Source: Deuterostichococcus epilithicus
Taxonomy: Eukaryota; Chlorophyta; Trebouxiophyceae; Prasiolales; Stichococcaceae
Assembly (NCBI GenBank): GCA_033439295.1
Contig: JAVTLE010000004.1
Coordinates: forward strand, 1,798,012 to 1,862,011
Reading direction: 5' to 3'
DNA length: 64,000 nucleotides
Position 1 is the stretch's first letter, and every line of letters starts with the position of its first letter. A model generated the notes under the pieces. It was not told the origin of the DNA. It saw nothing but the letters and a program-made list of their open reading frames with translations, and searched no databases. The translations under genes were made by a program, and so were the position numbers. Positions 10,001 through 20,605 of the stretch are shown in pieces.

Positions 10001-11934
10001 GATGGTGAAGGAGGCAGGCGGACTGAATATTGCGGACGAGGTGCAGTCCGGCTTCGGCCGCACCGGCAGCCATTACTGGGGCTTTGAGACCCAGGCGAGT
10101 CTCCTAAACCCTTGAATCCTGAAACACTGGGATCCTTGCCCCAGGCGCGTCTCACGGCAAGCTGCCCCTGCGTGTGAAGCTCCGGGCTGCAAAACGCTCA
10201 GGCTGCGGAACACAACTCTGGTGCAGTTCATGGACCGCCTGCATGCTGGATCACCGTCTAGGCAGTCATGTCAGCCGCCCCCGAGGTGCTGGTGCCGTCT
10301 CCTGCATCTACACTACAGCCAGCACAATTCTCGACATCGGCAGAGCTGATTCCCCTCTGTTCTCATGTGAGCCGAACCCGGTGCGCACAGGGCGTCATGC
10401 CCGACATCGTCACCATGGCCAAGGGCATCGGCAATGGACTGCCGCTGGCGGCGGTGGTCACGACACCCAAAATCGCAGCGGTGCTGGCCAAGAAGCTGCA
10501 CCTCAACACCTTTGGCGGCAACCCGGTGTGCTCCGCCGGCGGGCGCGCCGTGCTGCGCGCCATCGACGAGGACGGTCTGCAGGCCAACTCTGCGAAGGTG
10601 CGCTGCCGTGGGAAGAAAGGAGCGCACGAATCGATGCTCGAGAGTGAGGTTGCGAATACCCCATGGACGAGGAAGGCCCCAAAGTCTACTCTGCCAAAGA
10701 GCGGCATATCTCGACATCGATATTGCTGCTGGACAGGCCTGCAGCCAGGGTCGACGGCTGGCTTGCAATTGGGGGCTCCAGCAGGGCCTCGCCTGCGAGC
10801 TGTCGAGCGCCCGCTCTCACAGTCTCCACAACGAAAAGGGCACCTGACCTCAGGTCCCCTCAAATTCCTCAAACCCTGCCTGCAGGCGTGCACCAGGTGG
10901 ACAGGCTGCACGAGCTGCAGGCGCGGCCCAACACCGTCTGACCCCACCACCGCAACAAGGCCGGAAGATATTCCTTCCTGAACCCCTCGGGATTCCCCGC
11001 AGGTTGGCGTGCACCTGGCGGACCTGCTGCAGGGGCGGCAGTCGCAGTTGCTGCCCTACTTGCCCCTGCACTAAGTCCTGCACTATACACTGCAGGTGGG
11101 CGCGCACCTGGTGGAGCGGCTGCACGAGCTGCAGGCGCGGCACGACATCATCGGCGACGTGCGCGGCCGGGGCCTCATGCTGGGCCTCGAGCTCGTGCGC
11201 GACCGCGACACCAAGGTGGGCATCGGCCCCTCGTCACAGTCTCCAGCTCTCCTGGCCCCGGCATGCTCGACCTTGTTTTGCAACTGAGGAGCATGCGGGC
11301 GCAGAAACAGCAGTCACCATGGAGGAAGCTAACAGGGCGCGGCCATGCTCATCGGTGGGCCTCAGAACGCCTGACGATGGCCGGACACCCGGAGTCGGGA
11401 TCCCCTGCTGGGTACACGAGCCGGCAGGCGCGGAGGCGGCGGCGGTCCTGAATGAATCACAAAGCACTTGACCGTGCTCATCAGTGGGCCTCAGAACGCC
11501 TGGTCTGACACCTGGGATCCCCTGCCGGCACAGGAGCCGGCAGGCGCGGAGACGGCGGTGGTCATGGAGAAGATGAAGGACCGGGGCGTGCTCATCGGCA
11601 AGGGCGGCCTGCATGGCAACTGCTTCCGCATCAAGTGCGCGCCCGTGACACACCCGGAAGCGCGGCCAGCAGCCCTGAGACGTACACGAGCCTCTGGTGC
11701 TGCTGCCTGCGCCGTGGCGGCCGGCCTCGCCCCCTGCCCCTGTTGTGTCTACCCTTCGGGGTCTGAGGCTGCTGCAAGGCAGATCGCGCACTCCTGCAGA
11801 ACTCGCTGCGCGGGCTGCAAGCGCGTGCCGCCGATTGCATGCTGTTCCTCGAGTGCAGGCCGCCGATGTGCTTCGACCTGGATGACGCGGACTTCCTGAT
11901 CGACACGCTGGACGCTTCGCTGGCCGAACTCTGA
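7011..11934 (+). CDS. AGT2: alanine:glyoxylate aminotransferase 2 (class III, PLP-dependent), mitochondrial type
   Basis: Expected to transfer the amino group of alanine to glyoxylate, giving glycine and pyruvate (photorespiratory/glycolate metabolism). Exons: 7011-7135, 7230-7303, 7686-7774, 7976-8023, 8706-8825, 9040-9210, 9601-9801, 10002-10094, 10391-10597, 11096-11215, 11534-11634, 11859-11934; they sum to 1425 nt, 474 residues, the usual AGT2 length. The N-terminus ([20 protein letters not shown]) is Arg-rich and lacks acidic residues, like a mitochondrial presequence. Class III marks: [33 protein letters not shown], and TMAKGIGNG holding the PLP-binding Lys. The protein ends [24 protein letters not shown]. 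The intron after 10094 starts with GC (GC-AG), required by phase. Its introns hold at least nine decayed copies of exon edges, listed separately. Identification is firm; targeting is inferred. Confidence 0.95.
8388..8656 (+). repeat. three tandem ghost copies of the AGT2 exon 5 start
   Basis: The acceptor plus first ~60 nt of the exon at 8706 is copied three times upstream in the intron, at about 8388-8450, 8491-8554 and 8583-8656, spaced ~90-120 nt. Shared blocks include CAGGTGCTG, ATCCAG and CCGGCTGCAGCACACC. The middle copy is ~75-80% identical by eye. Two copies run into stops (TAA, TGA) just after the shared block, so they are not usable exons. Confidence 0.85.
8934..9001 (+). repeat. 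ghost copy of the AGT2 exon 6 start
   Basis: The stretch resembles the acceptor and first ~65 nt of the exon at 9040: GCAG, then CGGCAGCGAGGCCAACGACA replaced by a similar block around AGTGAGGCCAAGCACATGGC, then ATGATGGC. It lies just upstream of the true exon in the same intron. Confidence 0.75.
9485..9552 (+). repeat. ghost copy of the AGT2 exon 7 start
   Basis: CTCCAGGGCTTTAGCGTGGA matches the acceptor and first bases of the true exon at 9601 (CTCCAGGGCTTTGGCGTGCA). Similarity continues through ACCGCGGCGC. The copy sits ~115 nt upstream. Confidence 0.8.
10103..10111 (+). repeat. telomere-type motif after the AGT2 GC donor
   Basis: CCTAAACCC begins 9 nt after the exon end at 10094. Confidence 0.7.
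10884..11050 (+). repeat. two ghost copies of the AGT2 exon 10 start
   Basis: Copies of the acceptor and start of the exon at 11096 lie at about 10884-10940 and 11003-11050. The first keeps GCTGCACGAGCTGCAGGCGC exactly and then ends in TGA. The second keeps GGCGTGCACCTGGCGGAC, compared with GGCGCGCACCTGGTGGAG in the exon. Confidence 0.85.
11288..11500 (+). repeat. two ghost copies of the AGT2 exon 11 start
   Basis: The exon at 11534 (GAGCCGGCAGGCGCGGAGAC) is echoed at about 11288-11372 and 11420-11500. The second copy keeps GAGCCGGCAGGCGCGGAGGC. Both keep a TGCTCATC block ~60 nt in. The two ghosts share GTGGGCCTCAGAACGCCTG, which the exon lacks, so one ghost was copied from the other or from an older common unit. 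Confidence 0.85.
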
Positions 11935-12973
11935 TGCGGTGTGACGGTTGCAGCTCCTGGAAGCAGGCGGCCAGCGCCCTTGCACGGGCAGTGGATGAGT
12001 TGCGGGGGGTCCGAGGCAAATGTGGCCATGACGGACATGGTTCTGACAGCTGCCGTGACTGTGTGCTGATGGGCCGCACTGTTTGTCAAGGCTGAGTAGA
12101 GAGTAGGGGAGGCGTGGGTCTTGACGCTGTGTTTTAGTCAGTTGGGGAGTCCAACATTCTTTCGTCGCCGCTCTGAGCGGCAATGCATCATTCTCAACGA
12201 CGAAGAGAGCGGCTGACATGTTGAAGGCGCGGATGCGGTGCTGGTTGATCGATTAGTCATTGTAGAGAGCCGTGACATGATCCTGCTGCAGCGACACTGT
12301 TCATGCGACATCTCAAGAAATGCTAGGGGGGTTGAGGAGTTGTACTTCAAGGGACAGCTCTTCGGGTCAGGCATTTGTCACCGGTTGCAAGTGGTCTGAG
12401 CGGTGTGCTTGCGAGTAATACTCGTACAGTACCGTGTGTAAAAATTTACAGTCGCAAAATTTCAGTGCTTCAACTCCGAGGTCCATCTACAATGAAACGC
12501 GCATCGCCTGCACCAAAATGTGCCGCTGCTCTTACATCCTTCCCTTCTTCTCTGAAACCAATCGCAAGTCCTCCTGCCCCAAGCTTGCTAGAGCTCAATC
12601 CACATACGCTGTCCCAAAGCCCACTTGCCTTGCGCAGCGGCAGCGGCACGCCAGAGCAGCGCTCAGTCCTCGCTCGTGTAGCCTGCGTTCGATGGCGATG
12701 TCTGGGTCAGTGCTGAGGAGTGCTACTGAATGTACCTGGGTTTGTGCATGCAGATGGGAGATCTGACTCCTGCTCCTGCGACCACTCTGCCGAAAAGCCT
12801 GGCAGCCACATCGCTGCACTCGCACAGACTGATTAGGCACCTCACCAACAAAGCAGCCAGGCTGGAGCCACGAAAGCCTGGTGACAGGCTGCTGTGCCGC
12901 AGGAGGCCGCAGGAGGCTGTGGCAGGCAGGCAGACTTCAAAGCAGGCCGGCGCACAAACAGCCAGCGCCGCAC
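11935..12973. other. 3' intergenic region between convergent AGT2 and TPM genes
   Basis: About 1.0 kb holding the 3' UTRs of both genes and the paired TGTAA/TTACA motif. No further gene is recognised. If the last TPM exon is not spliced at 12974, its reading frame continues to a stop at 12723. Confidence 0.5.
12437..12450. terminator. back-to-back polyadenylation signals (TGTAA / TTACA)
   Basis: TGTAA on the plus strand (12437-12441) and on the minus strand (TTACA, 12446-12450) sit in one near-palindromic 14-mer between the convergent AGT2 and TPM genes. TGTAA is the usual chlorophyte signal. It is about 500 nt from each stop, so use by both genes is plausible but inferred. Confidence 0.5.
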
Positions 12974-15400
12974 CCCAGTACTGCAGCATGGGCACGACGA
13001 CGGCGATGAAGAGCAGCGTCAGCACGATGGGCCCGGTGACGCCCTTCTTCTCTGCCGTCTCGCCCTTGGTCTTGTACGTGCGCACGCGCTCGGCATCGCG
13101 CTTCGCCGGGGGCCCCGGATCCGCCTGCCCCGTCAGCTTCGCCTGCGGCAGGCATTTGATCATTGACAGCAAGGCGGTGGCGGTGACGGTGACGGTGGCA
13201 CCCGCAGGGACAGTCCAGAGGGCAGCCCACAGGACAGCCCAGGGTGACACGGCGATGGGGCGCCGCGGGCAGCTCGAGGCCCCCCCTCTGGGAGGCGGCA
13301 TGGGGTACTGGGGGCACCCATCAGGGCAGCCAAGCACAGAGTTCCCGGTGCAGGCATGCTTCATTCAGCTCGGCAGCGTCCCGCCGCGCTGACAGCAGCC
13401 AAAGTTCGACGCTTCCCAGGGGCTGCGCCCCCGTCATGCAGGCTGACTCGCGGCCGGTCACTCGGTTTATCCAGTTTATCGATCTTGTCAAGACATAGGT
13501 CGCACCTCAATGCGCTTGATGGAGGATGTCACAAGCTCGTTGAACTTGGCCTCCTCGCCCAGAATGGGGATGTTGTCGCTGATGATGGAGTCCACCAGCT
13601 CGTCGCCCACCGTCTGGGGGGGGGAGCAGCATCACAGCCTGGAGTCGGTTTCGGTAACCTAATGCTCCAGGGTGGGCAGCCAGCCGGTGACGACACCCGA
13701 GGTGACACGAGTCCACCAGCTCGTCGCCCACCGACTGCACATGACTGTGTTGGACCCTTTTGATGCTCCAGCGAGTGCGCTCCCATAGCTTGGCCACAAG
13801 TCGACGATGCGGTGGGGCACAGAGGGGCGCCTGCTTGCTGGTCCCCCGCCCCCCCAAACGAATGCAGGCAAGGCGTCGTCCAGGGCTAGGCAGCCGCCGG
13901 CATGCGAGCACTCTTCCTGGCTCCACGCCAGCCGTGGGCTCGGTTCCCCTCACGTGCATCTGGCTGACGCGGCTCCGCACGAAGGGGAAGCGGGCCGTCA
14001 GTGGCCGCGGCCACCGCCGGCACATGCAGACACTGCATCGCAGGACACCATGTCAGGCAAGCGCTGGTTCAAGCGCTGTTTCTGAAAGCACGGCGCGCAC
14101 CCGCATGAACTTTGGGCCGCCGGACAGCGCGCCGTCCTTTGCGGTGGTGACCACCAGCAGCAGGCCCTTGTTGTTGCCCTCCTCCGCGGTGGGGTACCAC
14201 CTGTGGAAACAAAAGAATGTATTGGTTACAGGTAGGGGAAAAACCTGGACTTTGTTTGCCCTCCCCCGAGGTGGGGTACCACCTGTGGGGACGAGGCCAG
14301 GGAGACTGTGGAAGGGGCGCCAAGATCTTGTCATGTGCTGCACACCGGGGGTGCAGACCGCTGAGGTGCCGCTGTGCTGCTGTGCTGTGTTCACGGCGGT
14401 GCTGAGTCCCCATGCGCGACGGGCCACTGCGCAAGCCAGGAGGGGCCAGAGCTCGCTAGACTCCGGTGGTGGTGTGGGTCCGAGGAGGGCAGAACCGGGG
14501 CGCACTTCTCGACGATTTTGTCGGCAAAGCCGAAGGCGTCGTTCTCGAACTCCAGCTTCCGGACGGTGACCACCTGCAGCCTGTACCCGGTGTCGATCTG
14601 CGCGCACGGCACAACAGGATTCATCAAGTCTCGATCTAGCTTCCAGAGTCTGGGACGTCAGAGTCTGAGACGTCAGCATCGGAATGTTTCCCCCCTCTAT
14701 GGCTGCCGGCCCCTGCAGATTGCAGGCCTGCGCCTTGCGCTTTGCAGCTGTGTGCATGCGCCGACACACACAGGCCAAGGGAGGCCTCCTCTCCCTGCAA
14801 TCCGTTCGCTCGTGACGCCCCTGCCTGGCAGAGCAGCAGGCAACAGGAAGATAGTCATCCGTTCAGCACCACCCAGCCTACCAGGCCCCGCCACAAACCC
14901 TGCAAAAAACCCACCTCAAAGCGGGTAAGCTCGTCATTGACGCCCTTCTTCGTTGTGCGGTTCATGACGCCGGCGTCGTCGATGACGTGCTGCGAGCTGG
15001 GCCGCGCCTCCTGCATAATGTCCAGCTCGTTGGCGAGCGCCGCGCCGGAGACGCTGCCGGCCGTCAGCACCGCCGCGGCCGCGGCCTGCGCGCAGCACGG
15101 TTGCTGATGATGATCCAGGGCCCCTGCACAGGCCGCAAGAGGTAGGGCACAGCTGCCTCCGGGGACACGACAGAGGCTTCCTGTGGATGCGCGCGTTGTA
15201 AGCGCTGGCATCGAGGGATGTGCCAAGCCTGCGGATATGTCTGCTGCTCCCGCTATGTTGCGGCTGTACTGCCCTGTGCAGGGATTCCGTGCACGGCAGC
15301 ATGTTCCTATGCGTCCGTGTTCTGCACGGCGCAGCGCGTGCAGAACAAGCTGACTCACCGCTGCCGCCTTGCTGCGGACGGTGTCGAAGAACGATGGCTC
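12974..15400 (-). CDS. TPM-domain thylakoid protein (TLP18.3 / Psb32 family), first exon unresolved
   Basis: Members of this family sit at the thylakoid membrane facing the lumen and help photosystem II repair. Exons: 15400-15359 (transit part, EPSFFDTVRSKAAA), 15085-14915, 14597-14506, 14200-14101, 13613-13506, 13142-12974, in phase. The TPM domain reads HVIDDAGVMNRTTKKGVNDE, VVTVRKLEFENDAFGFADKI, EKWYPTAEEGNNKGLLLVVT, GALSGGPKFM, then VGDELVDSIISDNIPILGEE. One C-terminal helix follows (PIVLTLLFIAVVVPMLQYW), as in plant TLP18.3. The Ala-rich stretch ending SGAALANE looks like a lumen signal. The ATG exon is not settled; one candidate is at 15721 (MQRACSASLSRSGRRCFP). A short last exon below 12974 is possible. 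The family call is firm, the ends are not. Confidence 0.85.
13709..13733 (-). repeat. ghost copy of a TPM exon start, 25 of 25 bases identical
   Basis: Bases 13709-13733 repeat 13588-13612 exactly. The source is the first 25 nt of the exon 13613-13506 (coding VGDELVDS), and the copy lies ~120 nt upstream of it in gene sense. It is the freshest boundary duplication in the window. Confidence 0.9.
14243..14295 (-). repeat. ghost copy of the TPM exon 14200-14101 start with its acceptor
   Basis: GGTGGGGTACCACCTGTGG occurs at the true acceptor (14190-14208) and again about 85 nt upstream in gene sense, flanked on the exon side by a similar TTGTTTGCCCTCC block. Acceptor and exon start were copied together. 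Confidence 0.85.
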
Positions 15401-16887
15401 CTGCACAGGCGCAGTAACACTATGTTGCTGCGGCACTCACCGGGTGCAGGACAAGGCACAGCGCCACGTTTGTCAACAAACCAGCGTGCAAAGGAGCAAA
15501 ACAGCACAACATGGTTTGATGCTGCAGCACGACCGGCCGACGGTTAGTCCGGAGTGCTGTGCACACGCAATCCGTCCGACCAAGAGAATGCTGCCAGACG
15601 GTAAATTCCTTGATCTGCTGCCTCTGCAGCGTCGCAGATGCTTACAAAGAGGTGATACGAAGGTTCTGGGGAAGCATCGGCGGCCGGAACGCGACAGTGA
15701 CGCACTGCACGCCCGTTGCATCTGAAGCCACGTACATGTTCCCGACATCGCTAAATCAGCACTGCCACGCGTGACCCACCTTTTGTGCGCGACAAGTGAC
15801 CTGAAGCTGCCTGGTGCGTGCGGCAGTTGCCGGCAGCGTCCCGCAGGCTGGTCGCTGCAGGGTCTGCATGCCACATCGCTGGGGCTGTGTGCACTGGGAC
15901 ATCCTCAGGGCTGTCATGGCTGCGCTGAGAACGTGGGTTGTTGAGGAACCGATAGAGACTCTGTGAGGCAGGTTTTGATAAGGAGAGGGGTGCTGATCGC
16001 GCAGACGGACCGGATAATTTGCCAGTCGCTGCGAACGCCACGCCAGCTAGGCTCCATGAAGGATTCGAGATTTGACAGTCAGGACTCAGGAGATGGTCAG
16101 CAGTCCCCCTTTCAAACGGGCCGGACTACCCCTTTTGAACGGGCCAGAATGGGCTCCCGGTCGGTGGAGCCTATGCCTGCCATTGATGCAGCCGGTGCCA
16201 TTCCTTCATGCAGTGGCAGTGTCGTCACATATACGTGAAATAAGCTTCGAGAATGTTGAAAGCACAAGCCGTTACAGCCTGAGCTGCCCTGCTACGGGAC
16301 CTTGCCAACAACTCTGCAGCCGCACACGCGCGCATGCATCTCGAATGCAGAGACTTGCTGCACGACGGAGGGAGCACGATGCAAAGGGGAGACTGACGTC
16401 TGAAACACAACATGGACAATGCTGTCTGTGAGAGGGAAGCAGTCCGAAAAAGTCTCGTCTGATGTTCACAAACCCAGAATGTCTTACAGCGGCTGCAGCA
16501 AACGTGTAGGGCATCCTGCGGCAGAGGTGCAGGAGTGGGCCTCGAGATTCGTCTCCCACCAGCTGTGTTGCGTGGGTCGCACCATGTGACACACCATTGC
16601 TACTCAGCGGAAGGTGCGCTGCTGCTATTGGGCACTGTCACTGTGAACCAGAGATGCCCAGCCCATATGACCGTCCATCGCAATGTGCTACGGCCGCAGC
16701 TGGCGGCGCCGCCTGCCATGCACCTTGTGGCAGCTGCAGGCGGCGCCGGCACCAGGCGCGATGCCTTTATACACCTCGCTCAATGAAACTCGCTCACCCT
16801 CGCTCGCTCACATGCGTCGCCTGCCTGCCGGCCCGCCCGGGAACACACTTTCCACGGCGCGGCGGCACAATCATCCCCCCGGCAGGC
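15401..16887. other. region between TPM and F-box genes
   Basis: About 1.5 kb. It should hold the unresolved 5' exon and promoter of the TPM gene and the 3' UTR of the F-box gene; a minus-strand TGTAA lies near 16484. Reading frames here show no family resemblance. Nothing else is recognised. Confidence 0.4.
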
Positions 16888-19800
16888 TCAGGGCGAGCCG
16901 TCCTCTCTCATGGGCTGCAGCCCTGCGGAGGAGTCCGAGCTGGCGGGCGAGCCGCCGGTCACCGAAGCAATGGAGACGCCGCCGCGCCGCAGCTGCGCGC
17001 CCGCCGCCGTCTGCGCCGAGGCCGCCGAGTGGAGCGAGCNCCAGCCGCGGCGCGGCGGGCCTTTNGGCTCGTGGTGGGTGGGGCGGGGCGTCGCCGCCGC
17101 GGCTGGCGAGCCACCACAGGCGCCAGCGGCTGCTGACGGGGTGCCCGCCGCCGAAAAGGCGGCCTGCGGCTGNGCGCAGTGTGCAGGCGGGCCGCCGGCT
17201 GCGGCGGTGGCGATGCTTCCGGCGGCGGGGCCGGCCCCAGCGGCGGCAAGGTCCTCGTCAACAGCCATGGCATCGGCCGGCAGCCCGCCCTGGCCGGGCG
17301 TTGGCAGCAGCCAAGCTGGCAGGGCGGCATGCAGGCCGCCGCCGAGCTGCTGCTGCTGCAGCGGCGGCGGCTGCGGCGACGGCTGCTGTTGAACCGGCTG
17401 TACTGGCTGGTGGTGGGCCAGGAGGCTGCCGGCTGCCTGCTGCTGCAAGTGGCCCCACGGCACCGCCGCCGCAGGGGCGCCCCACACGTGCTGCGGCAGC
17501 GGCTGCGGCGGCTGCGCCACGGCGGCGGCCGCCAGAGCCGCCCCGCCAACCAGCGGGCACGTCAACCGCGCCTCCAGCTCGTCGGCGTTGCGCGGCGCAG
17601 CGTGCTGCATGCACGGTCCAGGCTGCGGGGCCGCGGCGGGCCCGCCGGCCGGGGCCGACCTGGCGCACTCGTCTTGCAGCGGGTGCAGCACGTCGAAGAG
17701 GCCCTTGGCCCAGCAGGTCAGCGCCAGTCGCACATCATAGTGCGGGGGAAAGTCCTGCTCCAGTCGCATCTCCACCGGGCCCCTGCACACCGCACAGCAC
17801 CAGCTGAGGCGGGGACCGCTGGACCCAGCCACTCAGGTGAGGTCCACTCCTGCGCAGCCCAACCCGGCAGCGACACGGCGTGCGGCGGCGGCGCGGCCTG
17901 CCTGACTGCGCGGTCAGGCCACGCGAGCCGCAGGTTGTGGAAGCAACAGGATACCCATCCTGCGTGCCCGCCAGGCATACGCGAGCTACTGCCGGAACTG
18001 AGCTGCCGAGAGACCCTAAAGACCAGCTCACCGGTAGGTGCGTGCCACGGCCTGGCCGTTGACCCAGTGCATCTCCCGCGCCTCAGGCTCGCTGGTCACC
18101 AGAAACTCCACACGGCCGCGCCTCGCTAGCACCTCCACCACGCTGCCGCGCATGACCGACGCCTGCGGGGAGAAGACATGTCGAGAGCATCAGCCTGCCG
18201 TGCGAGCGGTTTCCTGCTGAAGCCCTGAAGGGGTGCGCCAGTGCTTCCAGACAGGCAGCCGCATTGCCGCCCGAACGCCGTCTGCGATAGCCGGGATGCG
18301 GAAGTACAGCCAGTGCGTCCACAGAGACAGCGGCAGCACGGTCGTACCCGGAAGGCGAGGCTGCTGCCGGCGGTGATCTGGGAGCAGAAGCCGACGGCGC
18401 GCTGCCCCGTGTCCCCGGGCGCGCTCATCTGCTTGTGCAGCGCGCCCGGCAGCCGGGCCAGACCCTCCGGCACCACGCCAAACTCCACTGCCGTGTTGCC
18501 TCGCACCTTCAGGCGCCTGCAGGACCCCGGCCGCTTCAGGACGAGTGATCGCCTCAGGGTGAGTGAACCTGCCAGCTGAAGCACCTTTCCCAGGCGTGCT
18601 CCCGCCCCGCAAAAGCGCGGTCGTGATACGGGATGGGTGCTGTGCTGGGGGCCCGCTCGAACAGCACATAGGGGATGCGACCATTTGAGATGCAGCATGG
18701 ACAGCAGCAGCAGCAGGGGGCAGATCAGAAGCAGATCAGGCAGGGAGGCCAGTCGCGGCAGCATACCAGCGGAGCAGGCGCCCGCCGGCTGTGGACACGT
18801 CGGATGTCAGCAGCTTGGGGCCCATGCCTGCCAGCATGAAGCCGCCAGGCGCATCCGTCGTTGAGCCCGACCGGAACTGGAAGCCTGCGCGTGGGATGGG
18901 GCAGGCAAGGGAGCTGTCAGGCCACACACATTCAGCATCCAGCCCACTGGCTGGCACGGCAAAGTAACATCGCTTGGTGACTGTACCACTGCAGATTCAT
19001 TGTGGGCTTGACAGGTATGATGCAGCCGATTGAGTGGGGATGGTAAAGCTTTCCATACTAAGGCTTTTGCTTATGACGGTGCAAGACGGAAATTCCCAGG
19101 AATGGGGCGCACCATTGGCGGCGGCGCAGGCCACATCGAAGCCCGCAGCCGATTGTTCGATGTGCAGCCGCTCCTTCCAGTTGCGGTGCCTGCACGAAGC
19201 GCCAGGACAGACGGATTGGTCATCGCTAAGCGCCATTTGCTTATATTGTGTACCTCAGTAGTACTGGGGTACATTCGTCTCGAGAGTACGACCCAGGTCG
19301 CGCCCCGTCCGGAGCATTTCAAATTCAATTGTAGTGAGACTCAGACAGGCTAGAGAGAGTCTGCCCAGAGGTGATTGAATGGTTATGATAAAGAGCAACA
19401 GCTGCACGGTGCCCAGGGCCAGAACGTACAAATACAGCTGGATGATTAGACAATGGTACGCCGAGGAAATCGAAACGACGGGAAGGTAGTCCCGCACACC
19501 CACTTGATCTGGCGAGGCAAGCACTGAGTTGCGTCGCTTGAGGCGGAATGCAACAGTGCGGCCAGCAGCGACAGCTTCGTTGACGTCGCAGGGCACTCCA
19601 CCACGCCTCTTGGGCTGAGACGAGCAGGGACAGCACGCACAGTGGCGGCGCGAATGGATCGGGTACGGAGTGCGGGTGTGGACAGGGATCGCGAACCACT
19701 CGTAAACTAACTCTAGCATCGCAGCGTCTAAGACAGGAGCGGGGGGCTCGTGCGACAAAATACACGGCGCCGGTACACATCGCGTGCCTGTGTTGTGCCT

Positions 19801-20605
19801 GACCAGCTGGCGGATCCGTATCGAGGCTCTCCGCACCTCCCAGTCCCTTGAAAAAGCCAGCATCGCAGAACTTCAGAGCACTGGTGGCCATGTACGGTCG
19901 AGACAGCACCAGAGAGCACTCTGAACAGGGTACTCGACAGTACCGCCGCGACGTCTACCCTGTCAAGTCGAGATACGCCAATCTAAGTGGTAAGCAGAGC
20001 TCCGTGTCGATGCCGGTGAGCTTGCGGCGTCTACTAGGCGTTGGAACGATGGTACGCTGCCCCCACGCCGATCAGGGGCCAATATGCTCACACACAGCCT
20101 GTGGCGAAACCGCCGACGGCCTCTGGCCAGCCCAGCGGCCTTGACGCGCGCTGACTGGCCCAGCCTGCCGGCCTCAAGGCAGTTGCCGAGGCCCTACAGG
20201 GCTGTCACTGGCTACGCGGGCCGTTGCCAAAGAGGCTCTTGCGCTTGTGAAGGTCGACACACCAAGAAAGGTGGTTTCAGCAAGTCCACCTCGCGCCGAT
20301 TTGGCTGGCAGATCGCAAAAAGACGCGAGATCGCAGCGCCAGTGAGAGTGAGGGTGCTTTCGAAAGCCACGTCCGAAAGGCAGCAGGCTGACTCACCTCC
20401 AGCGCGCAGCCCGCGGCGGCTCGCCGCACAGCCGAAGCACCGCCTCCTGTGCTGCTCGCTCCGCGCTCAGGCGCCGCCCGCGGAAGGCTGTGCTGACTGC
20501 CTCGAGGCGGGCGAGGCTGGGAGCATCCAGTTGAGACATGATGTGTTGCACCAGCTCTGTGGGCAGGCAGCTAAAGGCGCCAAGGGTGTCCATTACCACC
20601 GCCAT
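16888..20605 (-). CDS. F-box protein with a SPRY-like central region and low-complexity tail
   Basis: Probably a substrate adaptor of an SCF ubiquitin ligase. Exons: 20605-20397, 19189-19113, 18884-18767, 18516-18348, 18162-18032, 17782-16888; total 1599 nt, 532 residues, in phase. The F-box is at residues ~10-45 (LPTELVQHIMSQLDAPSLAR, then LEAVSTAFR), followed by RWRHRNWKERLHIEQS. The middle (RWRLKVRGNTAVEFGVVP, GFCSQITAGSSLAFR, GSVVEVLARRGRVEFLV) looks like a SPRY/B30.2 beta-sandwich, which would bind the substrate. The last exon begins GPVEMRLEQDFPPHYDVRL and becomes a Gln/Pro/Ala-rich tail with ambiguous bases at 17040, 17065 and 17173. The F-box is firm and the SPRY-like call is moderate. 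Note the 1.2 kb first intron. Confidence 0.75.

Noticed and set aside
16683-17807. 374-residue plus-strand Arg/Ala-rich frame
   Set aside because: Antisense shadow of the low-complexity last exon of the F-box gene.
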